From NCBI RefSeq assembly GCF_000006565.2, contig NC_031473.1:1903441-1967440 (forward strand): a stretch of 64,000 nucleotides of DNA, written 5' to 3'. The notes beneath the pieces are model-generated. The model saw only the letters and a program-made list of their open reading frames with translations. It had not been told where the DNA came from and ran no database searches. This document shows, in pieces, positions 51,001 through 62,149 of the stretch; position 1 is the stretch's first letter; every line of letters starts with the position of its first letter. This DNA comes from Toxoplasma gondii ME49. Taxonomy: Eukaryota > Apicomplexa > Conoidasida > Eucoccidiorida > Sarcocystidae. The position numbers were made by a program, and so were the translations under genes.

Positions 51001-54000
51001 AAAAACCGGAAATCTCACACGCTTTACGTTGCTTCCTGCAGTTTGGTGGGTGTACTACACCCACGAAATTCTGTGTTTGGAAAACTTCATGCTGAAGAAT
51101 TGTGAAATACGGACGTCTCCAAAAGCGTATTTTCTTCCGACTTACCTGCCTCGGCTAATACAAGGACTAGAAAAAAGAGCATGCCTTCCTGAGGCGTCAT
51201 TATCCAGCACCGACACAATTCTGTCCGCTTAACTGGCACTTTGCTGTGACAGTGTTTGCAGGTGAAAACGTGTCCCTTAAACTGAGCCGGGTACGCCAGT
51301 CAAAATTTGGAAACCTTTTCACACATTGTAGGCCGCAAGCGAAGCGCGCGTGTCTGCCACAGGTCTAAGAGACTCTTCAACTTTACTCTGTCCGTTCAGT
51401 TTTCTCTTTCCTTCTCTGCGACGCCTCTCTTGCCGCTGACACTTGTGTAGCCTCGTGCGTGTGTGCGTGTGAAGAAGCTCGGTGGTTCTCAGACTAGCTT
51501 GTTTTTTCCTGAGTCGCCATGAAAGATAGGCAACGGTTGACGGAGTTTCCTCTACTCGACATTTCTGTCAGGTCACCAGAGGGCTTACCGTCATGCAGAC
51601 AGAATCGATCATCTCCGAAGGGTGGTAGGGACAAGAGCCGAACTGTAGGGGGGACTGAGGAGGGCCGCACAGAGCAGCGAGGGCGAGCGCATGTGCGACC
51701 GAGACACCAGAGACGGATGCCTCCGGGTAAGACAGAATGTGCGAAAGCAAGAAACCTCCGTCTAGCGAGCACAAGGCGGTGTCTAGGGTGCAGAAAGGAG
51801 TGAAAAAACGGAACAGAGACAGGAAACGAGCGCGCGACGCTTACGGGAAACTCCCAACTCCCGAATGTTCGTTTGCCATCAAATCCAGTTGACACATGAA
51901 AACGCAGTTTCACTTCTTTAGGTAGGTGAACTCTCATTGTGTAGGAAGCGAATGCCCACACACCTCCATCTCCACACGTAGTTACATTTGCGTGTACAAT
52001 TACACAAATATCGTCACGACTCCTGCCGATGAGGTCTTCTGTACCGAGAACTGCTTGCAAGACTGCGTATCTACGAACTCCTTTGGAAAGCCCCCTCTCG
52101 TTTCTTCTCAGTGCCCGCTGAAAATACTCGTTACTGAGTGCTTCTTGTCTCACTTTGCTCTCCAGTTTCACGAGCACAGCTCCCTGGAGGCCCAGTCCAC
52201 CAACCCCCAGTTCAATCCCGGACCATTTAACTCAGTTACTCATTATTCGGTTTGCAAGTCTGAATCAATCGATCAAGAATCCGGGTTTCTTTTCGCCGCG
52301 TAACGAGCGGACCGTTTAAGACTTGTTCGCACGCGCTCCTCTAACTCCGTATTTGATTGATTTGATTGAAAGCCTGGAAGCGTTTACTCTTAGCTGCCCT
52401 TTCGACTGAGGACTCTGCATGCGTTCATTTTCTATGGAGTATGAATTGTTTTGCTCACGTGGTTGGCGGGAACTCGGACGTGTCGAGCGAGCATGCGCGT
52501 GGCCGAGTGAACGCGTTCGTCGCATGTGTCACAGAGCTGGGCTCGGTCTGCGGGGCAGTAAAGGGTAGCTGGAAGCACTTCGCACATTTCGCAGACGGGT
52601 TGGCGAACTTGAATTCTCAGCGGCTTCATTTCGAACTCCAGCACCGCCGTCGGAAGCACTTGATCTGCTCGCTTCAGTCGGTACAAGACCCGGTACGCCC
52701 CGCTGCAGAAAGAGCGAAGGAAGGGAAAGGAACTGTGTCTGAAGCGCAGCCTCCGACGGACTGTCTTCTGCTGAGGTCTCCTTCTATTCATAGGAAGCTT
52801 TCAAGTGCAGACCAGAGACCAGAAACGGCGACTAGTGACAAAGGGGGAGGAGACGAACGGAAGCCGAACGCGACTCTCACTCCTAATACGCATACACGTA
52901 CGTGCGAAGAAGTGCACGCTGCACGTCCCCAAAATAGACATGTTTGTGAAGTTCACGACGCCAGTGGCGGTGTTCACGCATCGACGTTGCTGCATGCATG
53001 TGGAGGCACGTACCTTGATTATAGAGTGACAGAGATAGATCAAGAAAGATAGAGACACATCGAGGAAAATAGACAGACAGACACTGTTGAATAGGATGCC
53101 TGTATATCGTATGTTTAGAGAAGCGATTTGGGGGTGTCTTGGATAAACGTTACTTTGATTCATTGTTCGTTCCTCCGCGGTTGCCGCCGCATTCATCTCT
53201 GCGCGAGAGAGCCGTGAAGTTCCCAGGAATGTCGCAGGACTTGAAATCTTCATCACCTATTGAAAATTGAACGAAACGTGGCATTCCAAGTATTAGGTGA
53301 ACTCACGCTAGTGGACAGTCACCTCTTGCACGAACCTCCAACAGGTTGGCCACCCATCGAAGCGCATGCAGCTATGTGGAAGCAGCCGTGATCGGGGGAG
53401 ATCTGCAGATGGTAGAAATCTGTGTACTGGAAATAAAAACCTGTTTCGTCGAACTAAAAGATCCATACCCCTCCCTTGCACCAGTCTTCTTTAAATGATC
53501 TCTCTACAACTTGCCGCTCCTTTCCCCACTTTCTCGTCTCTGCAAGGGAACATTCATGCTTTGCTCTTCTCGCACATCATTTTCCTCTCAACCCTCCCCT
53601 CCCCCGTCGCAGGGTTGCCAGACCTGCGCCTCTCTGCATGCGCAAGCAGGTGGTGACCGCAGCCTCCGGAAGCGAAGCAGGCAGCGACCCTCGGCAGATT
53701 CCATGCTGCTTCTTTACCTGTTTCGCCAGGTTCGGAGTCTTTCGCGAGCACAGATCCAAGCGCCAGTTTGCACACCATGACGTGAAAAGTCCCTGAAGGA
53801 TTTCCTTCGAATCCAAAAGGCGGCCGGCACTCTGCACTCGGAAAGATCTGTTTCCTCCAATCGGACTTCACGCGCTTCTCTGCGATAATATTTTCGAGAG
53901 ACTGCGGCGTCTCCAGTTCATTCAGGTCCAAAAACGAGTAGACGATCGGGCCCTTCAATGCCTGCGTGTATGCATGCACATATATATATATATACATATA

Positions 54001-54730
54001 CATTTACATATCGACGAATTTTCTTGTGGTCCTCAACGCCTACACATATACTTGCACAAGCATATATATATATATATACGGATTTATATGGTGGTAGCGA
54101 CAGTAGACGTGCACCTATGCAGAGGTATGCGGTTCTGAGAAGTACCGCGGCTCCAAGCGAATCCAGGCGTGGGTCTCCTCGAACAAAAGACAGATTTACG
54201 GGGTTTCGAGAGTGGCGGGAGGTTCAAATCTACCACCACTGCGTCTCTTCACATATTTGCGTAGAAGAGATGTGCCGCGCGTTCATATGAATCGCGCTGG
54301 TGAGACGCAGCCTCGAACGGCCTCTCCAGTGTCTCTCTGAGAAAGAAATCATTGTTTACGAGCTGTCCAAAGGGGTTTCGAGATCGAGCACTCCGAGGAA
54401 GCGCGCGAGACTTGTGTTGCTGATGAGTGGGAGCGTGGTTCGCCGGATCCAGTGTTCGACTGTCTGTGGTCTTACACTCGCTTTGGCGTCAAACAGCTGC
54501 TGCTGCGCCGGAGTGGCTAAGTTCCACCCGCCGACAATGTGGAGATCCGCGGTGAAGAGAGAGAGCTGAATCCAGTACTCCCATTGCGCCAGAATTTGCA
54601 GGTCCTCGATGACAGAAACGTTCACCAGACTCGGTCGATCTTCAGTGGGATGCGCGGCCTCACTGAAAGACGAAACAGCTCCTGCAGTCCAGCCCCTGGG
54701 AGGAGCCACCGTCGGCGGGGCAGTCGCCAT
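42062..54730 (-). CDS. B-box zinc finger protein with long helical region (15 predicted exons)
   Basis: Predicted exons, 5' to 3': 54730-54476, 53961-53718, 53256-53154, 52702-52459, 52117-52045, 51782-51589, 50196-49899, 49734-49667, 49053-48929, 48434-48329, 47555-47481, 46842-46674, 45395-45228, 44660-44446, 43183-42062. Every junction has GT/AG and matching phase, and the total is divisible by three (about 1,152 residues). Exon 4 encodes a B-box: C-x2-C-x8-C-x7-C-x2-C-x4-H-x8-H (CEMCEVLPATLYC through CDERVH to RH), the spacing of CONSTANS-type B-boxes, which bind two zincs and mediate protein contacts. Exons 9-10 encode a charged helix (ERRRRIDRELVEKHRQLGQL) suggesting a coiled coil. The 374-codon last exon is helical and unrecognised. 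No RING finger is visible, so TRIM-type ligase activity is not supported. Exons 5, 7 and 12 have the least certain borders. It could also be two genes. Confidence 0.65.
43381..43398. repeat. (TA)9 tract in B-box gene intron
   Basis: A pure TA run in the last intron. Confidence 0.9.
45106..45142. repeat. TA/CATA-rich tract in B-box gene intron
   Basis: A mixed CATA and TA run next to a TGCAT motif. Confidence 0.85.
46301..46338. repeat. Compound (TA)n(TG)n tract
   Basis: A TA run of about 20 nt passes directly into a TG run within an intron of the B-box gene. Confidence 0.9.
46494..46512. repeat. (TA)n tract in B-box gene intron
   Basis: A pure TA run, about 160 nt from the previous tract. 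Confidence 0.9.
46605..46624. repeat. (TA)10 tract in B-box gene intron
   Basis: A pure TA run flanked by GC on one side and GG on the other. It is the third such run within 330 nt. Confidence 0.9.
48089..48111. repeat. (AT)11 tract in B-box gene intron
   Basis: A pure AT run between the exons at 47481-47555 and 48329-48434. Confidence 0.9.
49351..49372. repeat. (AT)11 tract in B-box gene intron
   Basis: A pure AT run in the intron between the exons ending 49667 and starting 49053. Confidence 0.9.
53980..54000. repeat. (TA)n tract immediately upstream of a predicted acceptor
   Basis: The TA run ends about 20 nt before the predicted 3' splice site at 53962 on the minus strand. Confidence 0.85.
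54062..54079. repeat. (TA)n tract in B-box gene first intron
   Basis: A pure TA run in the first predicted intron. Confidence 0.9.
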
Positions 54731-57700
54731 GAGAAGTGCCGAGAAGGGCAAGAAGGAACAAGAGCGGTGAAGAGCAGAAGACACGACACAGAAAGAGATG
54801 CATGTATCGACACACCGAGACGCTGGGAGCGCCAGAAGAACTCAAAGGATCCTTCCACGCCGGGGCCAATCTGTTGTGGTTTGAGGCCCTGGAGAAAGGA
54901 AACACTAGAAGTGAGAGGGGGGAAAACCGCTCTCGGAGAGACACCACTGGGCCACAAGTGGGGTCAGCCTTGTGGTCGAGACACCGTGGACGCCATGAGC
55001 AAGAAAAGCAGGAAGAAGAAAAACGAAAGCAAATGTCCTGGCGGATGGCGGAAAGACAGGCAAGCAAATGAACTGGCGCAGGAGAGAGATAAACACGATC
55101 CACGCGTCCAAGCGCTACATCCATCCTGCACGGGGAAGAGTGGCGTTTCGCCGAGCGGTAAACTTGTCAAAAGGTGCAAGACAGAGTAAGTAAATGGGAC
55201 CATGTGCACTGAGCAAAACGACGAAGACTCAATCGAGGGAAGAACAGGCAGAGAAGGAACGGGCTTCCACAGACAGACCCTCGTCTCAAGTCGCTTGTCT
55301 AGCTACAGGGTTCATCCGCTTCCGGAACTGAGAAAGAGTCGGGGGGCTGTCCAACTCCTTACGATCAGGGAGGAGGAAAGGAAGAAGACGAAAGAAAACA
55401 AAAAAGCCAGAACACGGATATGTTGGGAATGAGCGAAAATTCCGGTAGATTTTACACACTGAACAGTGTCGGCTGTACACTCACGTGGCTTGTTATCATG
55501 GACAGACGTGAGAGTCGAGTCGAAAAGAAGATCACAGGAGCTGATTAATATGAGACAACGCGGTGAAGGGAAAAAAGTCCAGCAAGTGTGTAAGAGAAGG
55601 GAAAAAACAGAAGATCGTTGAAGGCAAAATAACGGTGGAGACGAAGACCCAGTTAAGACGGCGTTGTGTGAGAACAGGCGGGTCTGTACACACACGCTGC
55701 CCCCCTGTTCGGGGTTCCCTGTGATACTGCCGTCATTCTACTACAATTGCCCACTTCAGTCCACAGGGGAAGAAACATGAGAAAACAGCGCTACAGGAAA
55801 ATGCCACAGAAGGCAAACGTTCAAGACGGCGGACTCAAAAACGAGAGGAAAGCAGCGGTATCCTGGAAGACAAGACACGCGAGGGTTGCCGCATGCACAC
55901 CTCATCGGTTGGCAGACTAACACGCATCGTACGAGACTGCCTCTTCTTTCCTTGTTTACTGCCATCGAACAATTCTGTATTATTCGCCATTAGCGCCTGT
56001 GGGAAACGAGGGATGGGACTGTTTTACGGATATAAATAGACCAATTTTTACCGTGTCCGTATACAGAGACCGGAGGTAGCCAGTCGCCGGTATCGACGTG
56101 CCCGCCGATGCTTTCAGAAACATTGGAAAGACGAAACTGTCGGGATAAAAAAACTGAAGCTGATTTTCTGGAAAACACCTAGCTTGAGCCTATCGTCTTC
56201 GTGGGCAGAAATTAATCCACTCTCCGCCGAAAGACCAAAGACACGGTGCTCCACTTTCTCAGTATTCCACAAACTATCCACTGATAAACACGGTACGCGA
56301 GTCATACTAGGCGCCGTCTTTTACAGAAGAAAAGCGAGTGCAGTATGGGGTCGAAATTACATCACAATACTCCTAGCCACCCACAGCATACGGTAACCAA
56401 CCCATGGCAAACGTTCAATCAGAGCACACAACCCCCTCCCTCGAATGAAATGACGTCCCACGCAAAGGCGATTGGATTACCTCTGCAACAAAGTGGCGAG
56501 CACACGCAGCACTCACGAGAGCATGGTACGCATTTTGCTCGCAGGCGTTAAGCGCTGGAAAGCTCGTCAATCGCCCAGGCGATTTACAATGCATCTAGAG
56601 AACAATGCCAGGGCTGACCAAAAATACTCGTCTCAGGCAGAGAGCAGTTGGGCAACGCAGAACTTGAAACCGTCTTCCCCGCATCAACGACACACGATGC
56701 CTTTTTCGCATTCAGTGAAAGTAAAAATGCTCGTTTTCGAGAGCATGACACCGGTGGCAATAAGTATCACACAACGGCGCCACATCCTTGTCCGTGACTC
56801 AACAAAATATAATGAAAACAACGTTTTCGGCGCTGCGATCGCAGCAGCAAGATTGCCCTTGTAATACAGAAATTCCACAGCATCGACTTAAGAGCGCGAC
56901 CAACCGTGCACGCGGCGAGCATCCTCAAATATTTAATGAAAGGAACTAGGTGTCACCGAGAAGTTCGAAGAGCAAACTCCATCTCTAATGCTCACTGCTT
57001 GTTTGCCTGCAGCAACTACCTCCATCCTGGGATGCTTCAACCGAAACATGAGCACTGCCGCCAAGAGTTTGTACAAGCCTCCAGTCACCCCTACACCTTG
57101 CAACTGAAAGCTAACATTCCGGCATTTCTCGAAAAGCAACTCGCCCAAATAATTTTGAGTGGTGGGGACGAGACCACAGCTCTTCGACAAACATATAAAA
57201 TGTCCTACTCCAAATCCTCCCGTTCAACATGCGGTGGTTGATCATTGTGCCGGCGTCGAACGTAGATACAACTCGTCTCTTGCCTACCTCAGATCGATCC
57301 AGTCACCTGGAGCGGAGGGTCGACCGAGTAATTAACACGTCTGCGCGTCAGTCACCTTCCTGACTATGAGTACTTCCTAAGGCCGAAACCTCGTCTTAAA
57401 CGAAGCACTACTACCAATAAACGTGGCGAAAACGCAGTACAGAAAAGTGTTACGTTCGCAGACAAATGTTGCCATCCTCGGCTTCTCTCATGCGACAGAC
57501 ATTGCTATGGAAAAACTCCATTGTCCGACAAAATGTTCTGAGAATCTCCAACCTACCCGGAAAACATGACAGTGAACCATCCTAATCCCTAAACGTCCGC
57601 ATGGACCGTGTACCACGAATGGCAATTTTTAAATCTTACGAAAGAAGTCTAATTCGCAAAGCAACTCTCCTTACTAGGTGCACCAGTGAGAACATGGAGC

Positions 57701-57810
57701 TTTTCTTGGTTGTGACCGTTATAGAAGATGTATTTAGTCCCTCTGTCATAAATACCCACCATAGCGGGATCGGTAACAGAGCAACTGGTAAGCAGCTTCC
57801 GAAGGGAAAC

Positions 57811-57882
57811 GCCTCTTTATTTCAGCGGACCTTAGCACCACGGGGTCACCGGAGACATCGCCCGTAGTGACTCTGGCCGCTA
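57811..57882 (+). repeat. Dispersed repeat, copy A
   Basis: About 70 nt (core TTCAGCGGACCTTAGCACCA, then GGTCACCGGAG and TAGTGACTCTGG) recurs 810 nt downstream in the same orientation at roughly 85% identity. Confidence 0.75.
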
Positions 57883-58622
57883 GAAAACACAAAAGCGTCA
57901 CGAACATTTGCTCCTCCAATGTGTTTTGTAACAACCTAGACGCGTGTATTTAGAAGTGCCGCTACGCGACAAAATGAACAAAAAACGTGCTACCCGTGAC
58001 ATGCGCCTGCTCCTACATGACCAACAGTGAGCTCTTCTTAACCACGAAAACGGCACAGACGAATTTCCGGTAAACACTGGTCGTGAAGACACGCTATCGA
58101 GTGGAAACGGTCTGACACTATAAAGTAATGCATGCAGTAGTAGACGATTTCAGATAGGAGCGAAAGATAGTCACCACGTAGCCACAACGGCGACCTCGCT
58201 GTTGGGCGATCAGGTGAACTATGTTATCATCCTTCGTCAATCAAACTGTCACAGTGCCCCACGGAAGACTACTCGTGCTTGTCATTCCACCACACATCAA
58301 TTCCCCGAAAACGACACGGCTCTTGAAGATGTCATGAGGCATGTCACGCCTGCAGTACATTAGGATGAAGCGTAAGGTGCTCATATTAACATCTGCCCGT
58401 CACCGTCGGAAGATGAGCTGTCAACATGATGCCCGACACTAGAAATATCAGTCATGACCCATGCTTTGTTTTTGCTCGCACATGAATTATACGAAATCCC
58501 TTTACATGTTCACGTAACGCCAGCCGAACGCTGTGTGTGATGTAAAGGACGTGCCTTGTCTCCCTACCATTGATATAGGGCAAGGGAGCGACTATCACGG
58601 AACACACCCACGGGTGAGGATG

Positions 58623-58692
58623 CCTCAATTTCAGCGAACCTTAGCACCATGCGGTCACCGGAGGGGTCGCGCATAGTGACTCTGGTCGCTGT
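58623..58692 (+). repeat. Dispersed repeat, copy B
   Basis: Second copy of the element at 57811, same orientation, with a 2-nt length difference near its start and about ten substitutions. Surrounding sequence is not obviously similar, so this is a discrete short element, not a large duplication. Confidence 0.75.
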
Positions 58693-59335
58693 TCAAGAAA
58701 CACTGCATGGTACTCTGTGAAGGCTTTCAGGAGTACAATATTTAGGCGGCGGTTCCACCACTAGAACCACAGTAGAAAAAGGGTATGACCCAGTGCACCA
58801 GAGTCGGAAGCAAAGGGGACGTTGGCTCTGTACGGCCCCAGAGACGCAAAGAAAAACGAACAATCTGAAGAGAAAACACGCAAGCGGAATCCCCGCAACC
58901 CTCCTGCGCCGTTTACGCCTGATCGACAGTCTCTCTGGCTTTCGATTTTGCATCGCGACGGAAGAGAGAAACGCAACACAACGATAATGAACGTAGAATG
59001 CGGGAGCATGTGGAGTAGCCGAGACACAGATCTTGGAGTGAGGACAATACACGAACGCTTGGTTTCTATGCCCCCACGTGACAAGGTACGCTGATGGACA
59101 ACCTGAGACGCGAATTAAGATGCGCAAGTATGCACCAATGCACATTCAGATGGACACAGTGGTCACGCCGAATAGAAGAACGATACAGATCGGATAGAGT
59201 CACGTTCGAAGTAAATAGTAGAACCACAGCTTATCAGCGTACTAAACACGGCTTTTCACATCTGTGCATCCTACTCCTACTCTAGCGTGGTTCCGAAACT
59301 GCACCTACGGCCTGCCGCTCCTCTACGGACTCGTT

Positions 59336-59415
59336 GTTCCTTGGGTGGTACGCATCACTTGTGGTGATGCGTGGACCAGCGTTGATTTACAACGCTGAAG
59401 GAAGGCCCCTGGAAC
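59336..59415. ncRNA. Candidate structured RNA: two perfect hairpins within an outer stem
   Basis: Two perfect stems lie almost side by side. ACGCATCAC (59350-59358) pairs with GTGATGCGT (59364-59372) across a 5-nt loop, and CAGCGTTG (59377-59384) pairs with CAACGCTG (59390-59397) across a 5-nt loop. Flanking GTTCC (59336-59340) can pair with GGAAC (59411-59415), with three more G-C pairs inside, closing a three-way junction of 80 nt. It has no D-arm, anticodon arm or T-loop, so it is not a tRNA. It could be a small nucleolar or other non-coding RNA, or a structured element at the 3' side of the ribosomal protein S5 gene. Strand is undetermined. Confidence 0.35.
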
Positions 59416-59669
59416 GCCGAGGCAAGTGCACGCTGTGGGCAGAGCTCTAGTGGGGCAAAGTACTGAGAAGCGCGTGCGGTCAGTCGACCTTGAACATGTT
59501 AAGAGGAAGTTGCCCAGTAGAGGCAGATTGCTTGTTTCGGCAACACAAAGTTTTCACTGACGAAGCACGGAGTAGAAGCATGTCACTAACCTACGTCAAA
59601 CGAGGATGCGCGAAAACAGCCCAGCCATCGTAAGAACATGGTTTCCAACAGGCAGAGAGCAAGAACTGT

Positions 59670-60736
59670 TTATCGGTTTGCCTTCGCAACACGCTCGATT
59701 TCGTCCTTCTTCTTTATCGCGTAAGCGTTGGAGGACTCCTTGGCGCAGTTCATGATCTCGTCCGCAAGGCACTCGGCGATGGTCTTGATGTTCCGGAAGG
59801 CCGCCAGCCTGAAAAACATCCACCCATGCCGTTGACTCTACGCTTCACGAAAGACTGGGGCAGAGACTCGCAAACGCCGGACGGATCTTGAAGAGCGACT
59901 ACTCAACAGCTGACTGTGCAGCAAACAAACTGACACACACCTCAACACCCCACGCGCTGCCGCTCTGTGAGGAGCTGTACAGCTTCTTTCAGAGGGACTG
60001 ACCTTGCGCCGGTGCAGATGAGGTAGATGGCCTGGTTCACTCTGCGGAGGGGAGACACATCAACAGCCTGGCGTCTGACAACACCAGCAGATCCGATTCG
60101 AGTGCTGTCTTCACGGGGGCCGCCATTCTCAACAGCGTTGACGAAGACCTGAATGGGGTTCTTGTCCGTCATCAGGTGGATGATTTCGAAGGCGTGGCGG
60201 ACGATGCGCACAGAGAGAGTTTTCTTCCCGTTGTTGCTGTAAAAAAACATGAAACACAACGGATCCCTACTCAACAAGAAACTACTCTATCCGGGGCCAG
60301 AGGGCACTCCCATGTTCCCCCTCACTAACATCTCGGCGCCTCGCGCGATGACCGGCGACAGACGCATGCATTATAATACACAGATACATGAATACGCGTG
60401 TTCCGCTCTCTCCCCATGGAGCACACAGTTGCTCGGCCGCGCACACGGATCGGATTCTTGAGGGTTCAAGAGTCTCCGGAGAAAGGCAAGTAGCTCCTAT
60501 CAACCGCTTATCTTCGGACGCACAACATACCGGCCGTGCATCATCATGGAGTTGACGAGACGCTCGACAATGGGGCACATGGCCTTGCGGAATCTCTTCT
60601 TCTGGTAGCGTCCAGCAGTGTGCGGCACGAAGACGCAGGCCTTGTCCTTGACCGCGATGTAGTCAACGAGCGAAAGGTCGCTGACGTTGACATCGTCGTA
60701 CGACCAGCGGCCGAAAAGCTTCGCCTCGGTCGCCAT
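59670..60736 (-). CDS. RPS5: 40S ribosomal protein S5 (uS7), three exons
   Basis: A small-subunit head protein that contacts 18S rRNA and mRNA at the exit channel. Exons: 60736-60531, 60236-60003, 59808-59670, with phase-2 joins at both introns, giving 192 residues. ATG 60736 is the only sensible start and gives [16 protein letters not shown]. The signature segments are clear: [58 protein letters not shown], and the C-terminal [14 protein letters not shown]. Donors are GTATGT and GTCAGT; acceptors are preceded by T-rich tracts. It is divergent from, and about 1.6 kb away from, the S29 gene. A palindromic CGCATGCG motif lies 192 nt upstream of the start. Confidence 0.96.
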
Positions 60737-61314
60737 CTTGCCAAGCTCTCACAACGCTAGATCTCCTTTTCCTGTCGAAGGCAAGACAGAGACAAAGAGT
60801 CTGCCATGCTGCGGATCCATCCTGTCGCAGACGTACGTCTGACGGGGGCCTCCAACGTACTGGGCAAATCAAGCACTTGCTCCATGAGCGCACGCGAGTT
60901 AAGGAAAAAAACGTGTACAGACAACTGCGCATGCGTCTAAATGCCTCTACGTCCACGTCAGTATACGTATAAACATTTACATCACAACAGAAGGATGTGA
61001 ATCCTACGCGTTGTCGCCTCCAAGGGTCCACAGAACAGCAGCAAGCTTCGAGACAGACGATCACCGCGGCACATAACGAATTCAACATTGAGATGAAACA
61101 GTCTCCAAACTGTCATTACTTGAACACATACTTGACACCTGAAAATAATCTGACGAAATATCAGTCCGATGCACGAAACAGCTCCCTTGGCAGATGCCAT
61201 GCAGCTCGAGTGGCCAGCCCAGGTCGGCGAGTGCATGCCACCACAAAACACGTATTTCCATGCAGCAAGAGGGCTGAAGCAGCCCCTATACATCTATTGA
61301 GAATAAGTTAAGAT
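60737..61314. other. Upstream region of RPS5
   Basis: About 580 nt with no gene. It is the promoter side of the minus-strand S5 gene and contains the CGCATGCG motif. Confidence 0.5.
60928..60935 (-). promoter_or_regulatory. GCATGC-type (TRP-2-like) promoter motif of RPS5
   Basis: CGCATGCG fits the (T/C)GCATGC(G/A) motif described for Toxoplasma ribosomal protein promoters. Its position, 192 nt before the S5 start codon, is suitable. The motif is short and palindromic and GCATGC is common here, so function is inferred from context. Confidence 0.5.
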
Positions 61315-61609
61315 TTAGAAGGAAGCGAGGACTTCTATCACAGTTACACACGGGAGCAAGGAAAGGAGCTCAGCCGCGTCTGGTCTCTGTTCAGCCACTG
61401 ACGTCAACGATAGGAAGCAGTTTCTGGGAATTTCCCCAGTCCGTCTAACTGAACTACTCAGCACAGCATGACAAATAAGCCGATTGACGCAAGTGTTATC
61501 TCGCAAACGTCTCTTCCTGAAGAAGTCCAGCAGGGCCTTCCCGTCGAGACAGTGGGGAAGAGTGAGGACATTCGAAGCCGCCGCGGCCTCACACGCGTTT
61601 CGCACCAGA
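61315..61609 (-). CDS. Possible terminal exon of an unidentified minus-strand gene
   Basis: From a possible acceptor at 61610 to TAA 61315, the minus strand reads a natural-looking helical sequence (NACEAAAASNVLTLPHCLDG, then KALLDFFRKRRL and ending VTVIEVLASF). Upstream on the same strand are further protein-like pieces around 61905-61950 (KWYDGGVLFNVQEFVTAT) and 61980-62080, but they are in mixed frames and I could not join them. Such a gene would lie between the divergent S5 and S29 genes, with its start close to the S29 promoter. No domain is recognised. Confidence 0.3.
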
Positions 61610-62047
61610 CTCCAGCAGGGGTCGACGCAGAAGGATGGGAAAGCGGCGAAAATTCGAACAAATACAATTTCCTTTTCCAGAGTCAACCCGCCCCACCTCG
61701 TATCGAAGCAGAAAGAAAGGTGAGGAGACAAATAAGAATGGGGAAGAAAAGAGGGCGCAGTCCCCACTGTGGAACGAGGGAAGCAGGCGAGGCGGCAGCA
61801 AGGGCTTACCCGTGTGGAAATCGCTTAGAAGTTCAGGGAAAGAAGATCTGTTCCATACACATATATACAGGACCATATATATATGTATGTTTTGCTTGTT
61901 GTGGCGGTCACAAACTCCTGCACGTTGAAGAGGACCCCCCCGTCGTACCATTTGCCTATGCCACGCTGACGTCTCCTCGGTCGCCTGCCGGTAGGAAACG
62001 CAGCTCAGATAAGGCAGGGTGGATCACTCCGTTCCCCACTGTATTTC

Positions 62048-62055
62048 TGCATGCA
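62048..62055 (+). promoter_or_regulatory. TRP-2-like motif (TGCATGCA) upstream of RPS29
   Basis: TGCATGCA fits (T/C)GCATGC(G/A) and lies 264 nt before the S29 start codon, paired with a TRP-1-like motif further downstream. Confidence 0.5.
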
Positions 62056-62134
62056 CGCGCATTCGTCCTGAAAAACAGTGGGGAGAAACGTGGAAGGCGC
62101 CGAGGAGGCAGCGCGAGACTATGGCAAGCTAGGC

Positions 62135-62149
62135 GCGCTTATATTTGGG
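62135..62149 (+). promoter_or_regulatory. TRP-1-like motif upstream of RPS29
   Basis: GCGCTTATATTTGGG shares the GCTTATATT core and flanking GG of the TRP-1 ribosomal protein promoter element as I remember it. It lies 170 nt before the ATG. The match is by eye. Confidence 0.5.

Larger units (their letters stand above)
54731..59335. other. Gene-poor intergenic region
   Basis: About 4.6 kb. The first few hundred bases are purine-rich on the plus strand (54740-55080, 55340-55420) and are probably leader and promoter of the minus-strand B-box gene. From about 56 kb the DNA is more AT-rich, all frames are short, and only a diverged repeat pair stands out. I see no RNA gene by eye. Confidence 0.5.

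Noticed and set aside
51841..51925. Minus-strand exon-like piece (FHVSTGFDGKRTFGSWEFP) in the B-box gene
   Set aside because: It has splice-like ends, but its phases fit neither the preceding nor the following exon. The exon at 52045-52117 fits both.
53718..53961. Weak resemblance of B-box gene exons 2-4 to the end of a PARP catalytic domain
   Set aside because: The similarity is limited to short hydrophobic patterns. No H-Y-E triad or GIYF-like motif is present.
54210..54240. GGTTCAAATC box resembling a tRNA T-loop
   Set aside because: The flanking stem has a mismatch and no cloverleaf can be drawn upstream.
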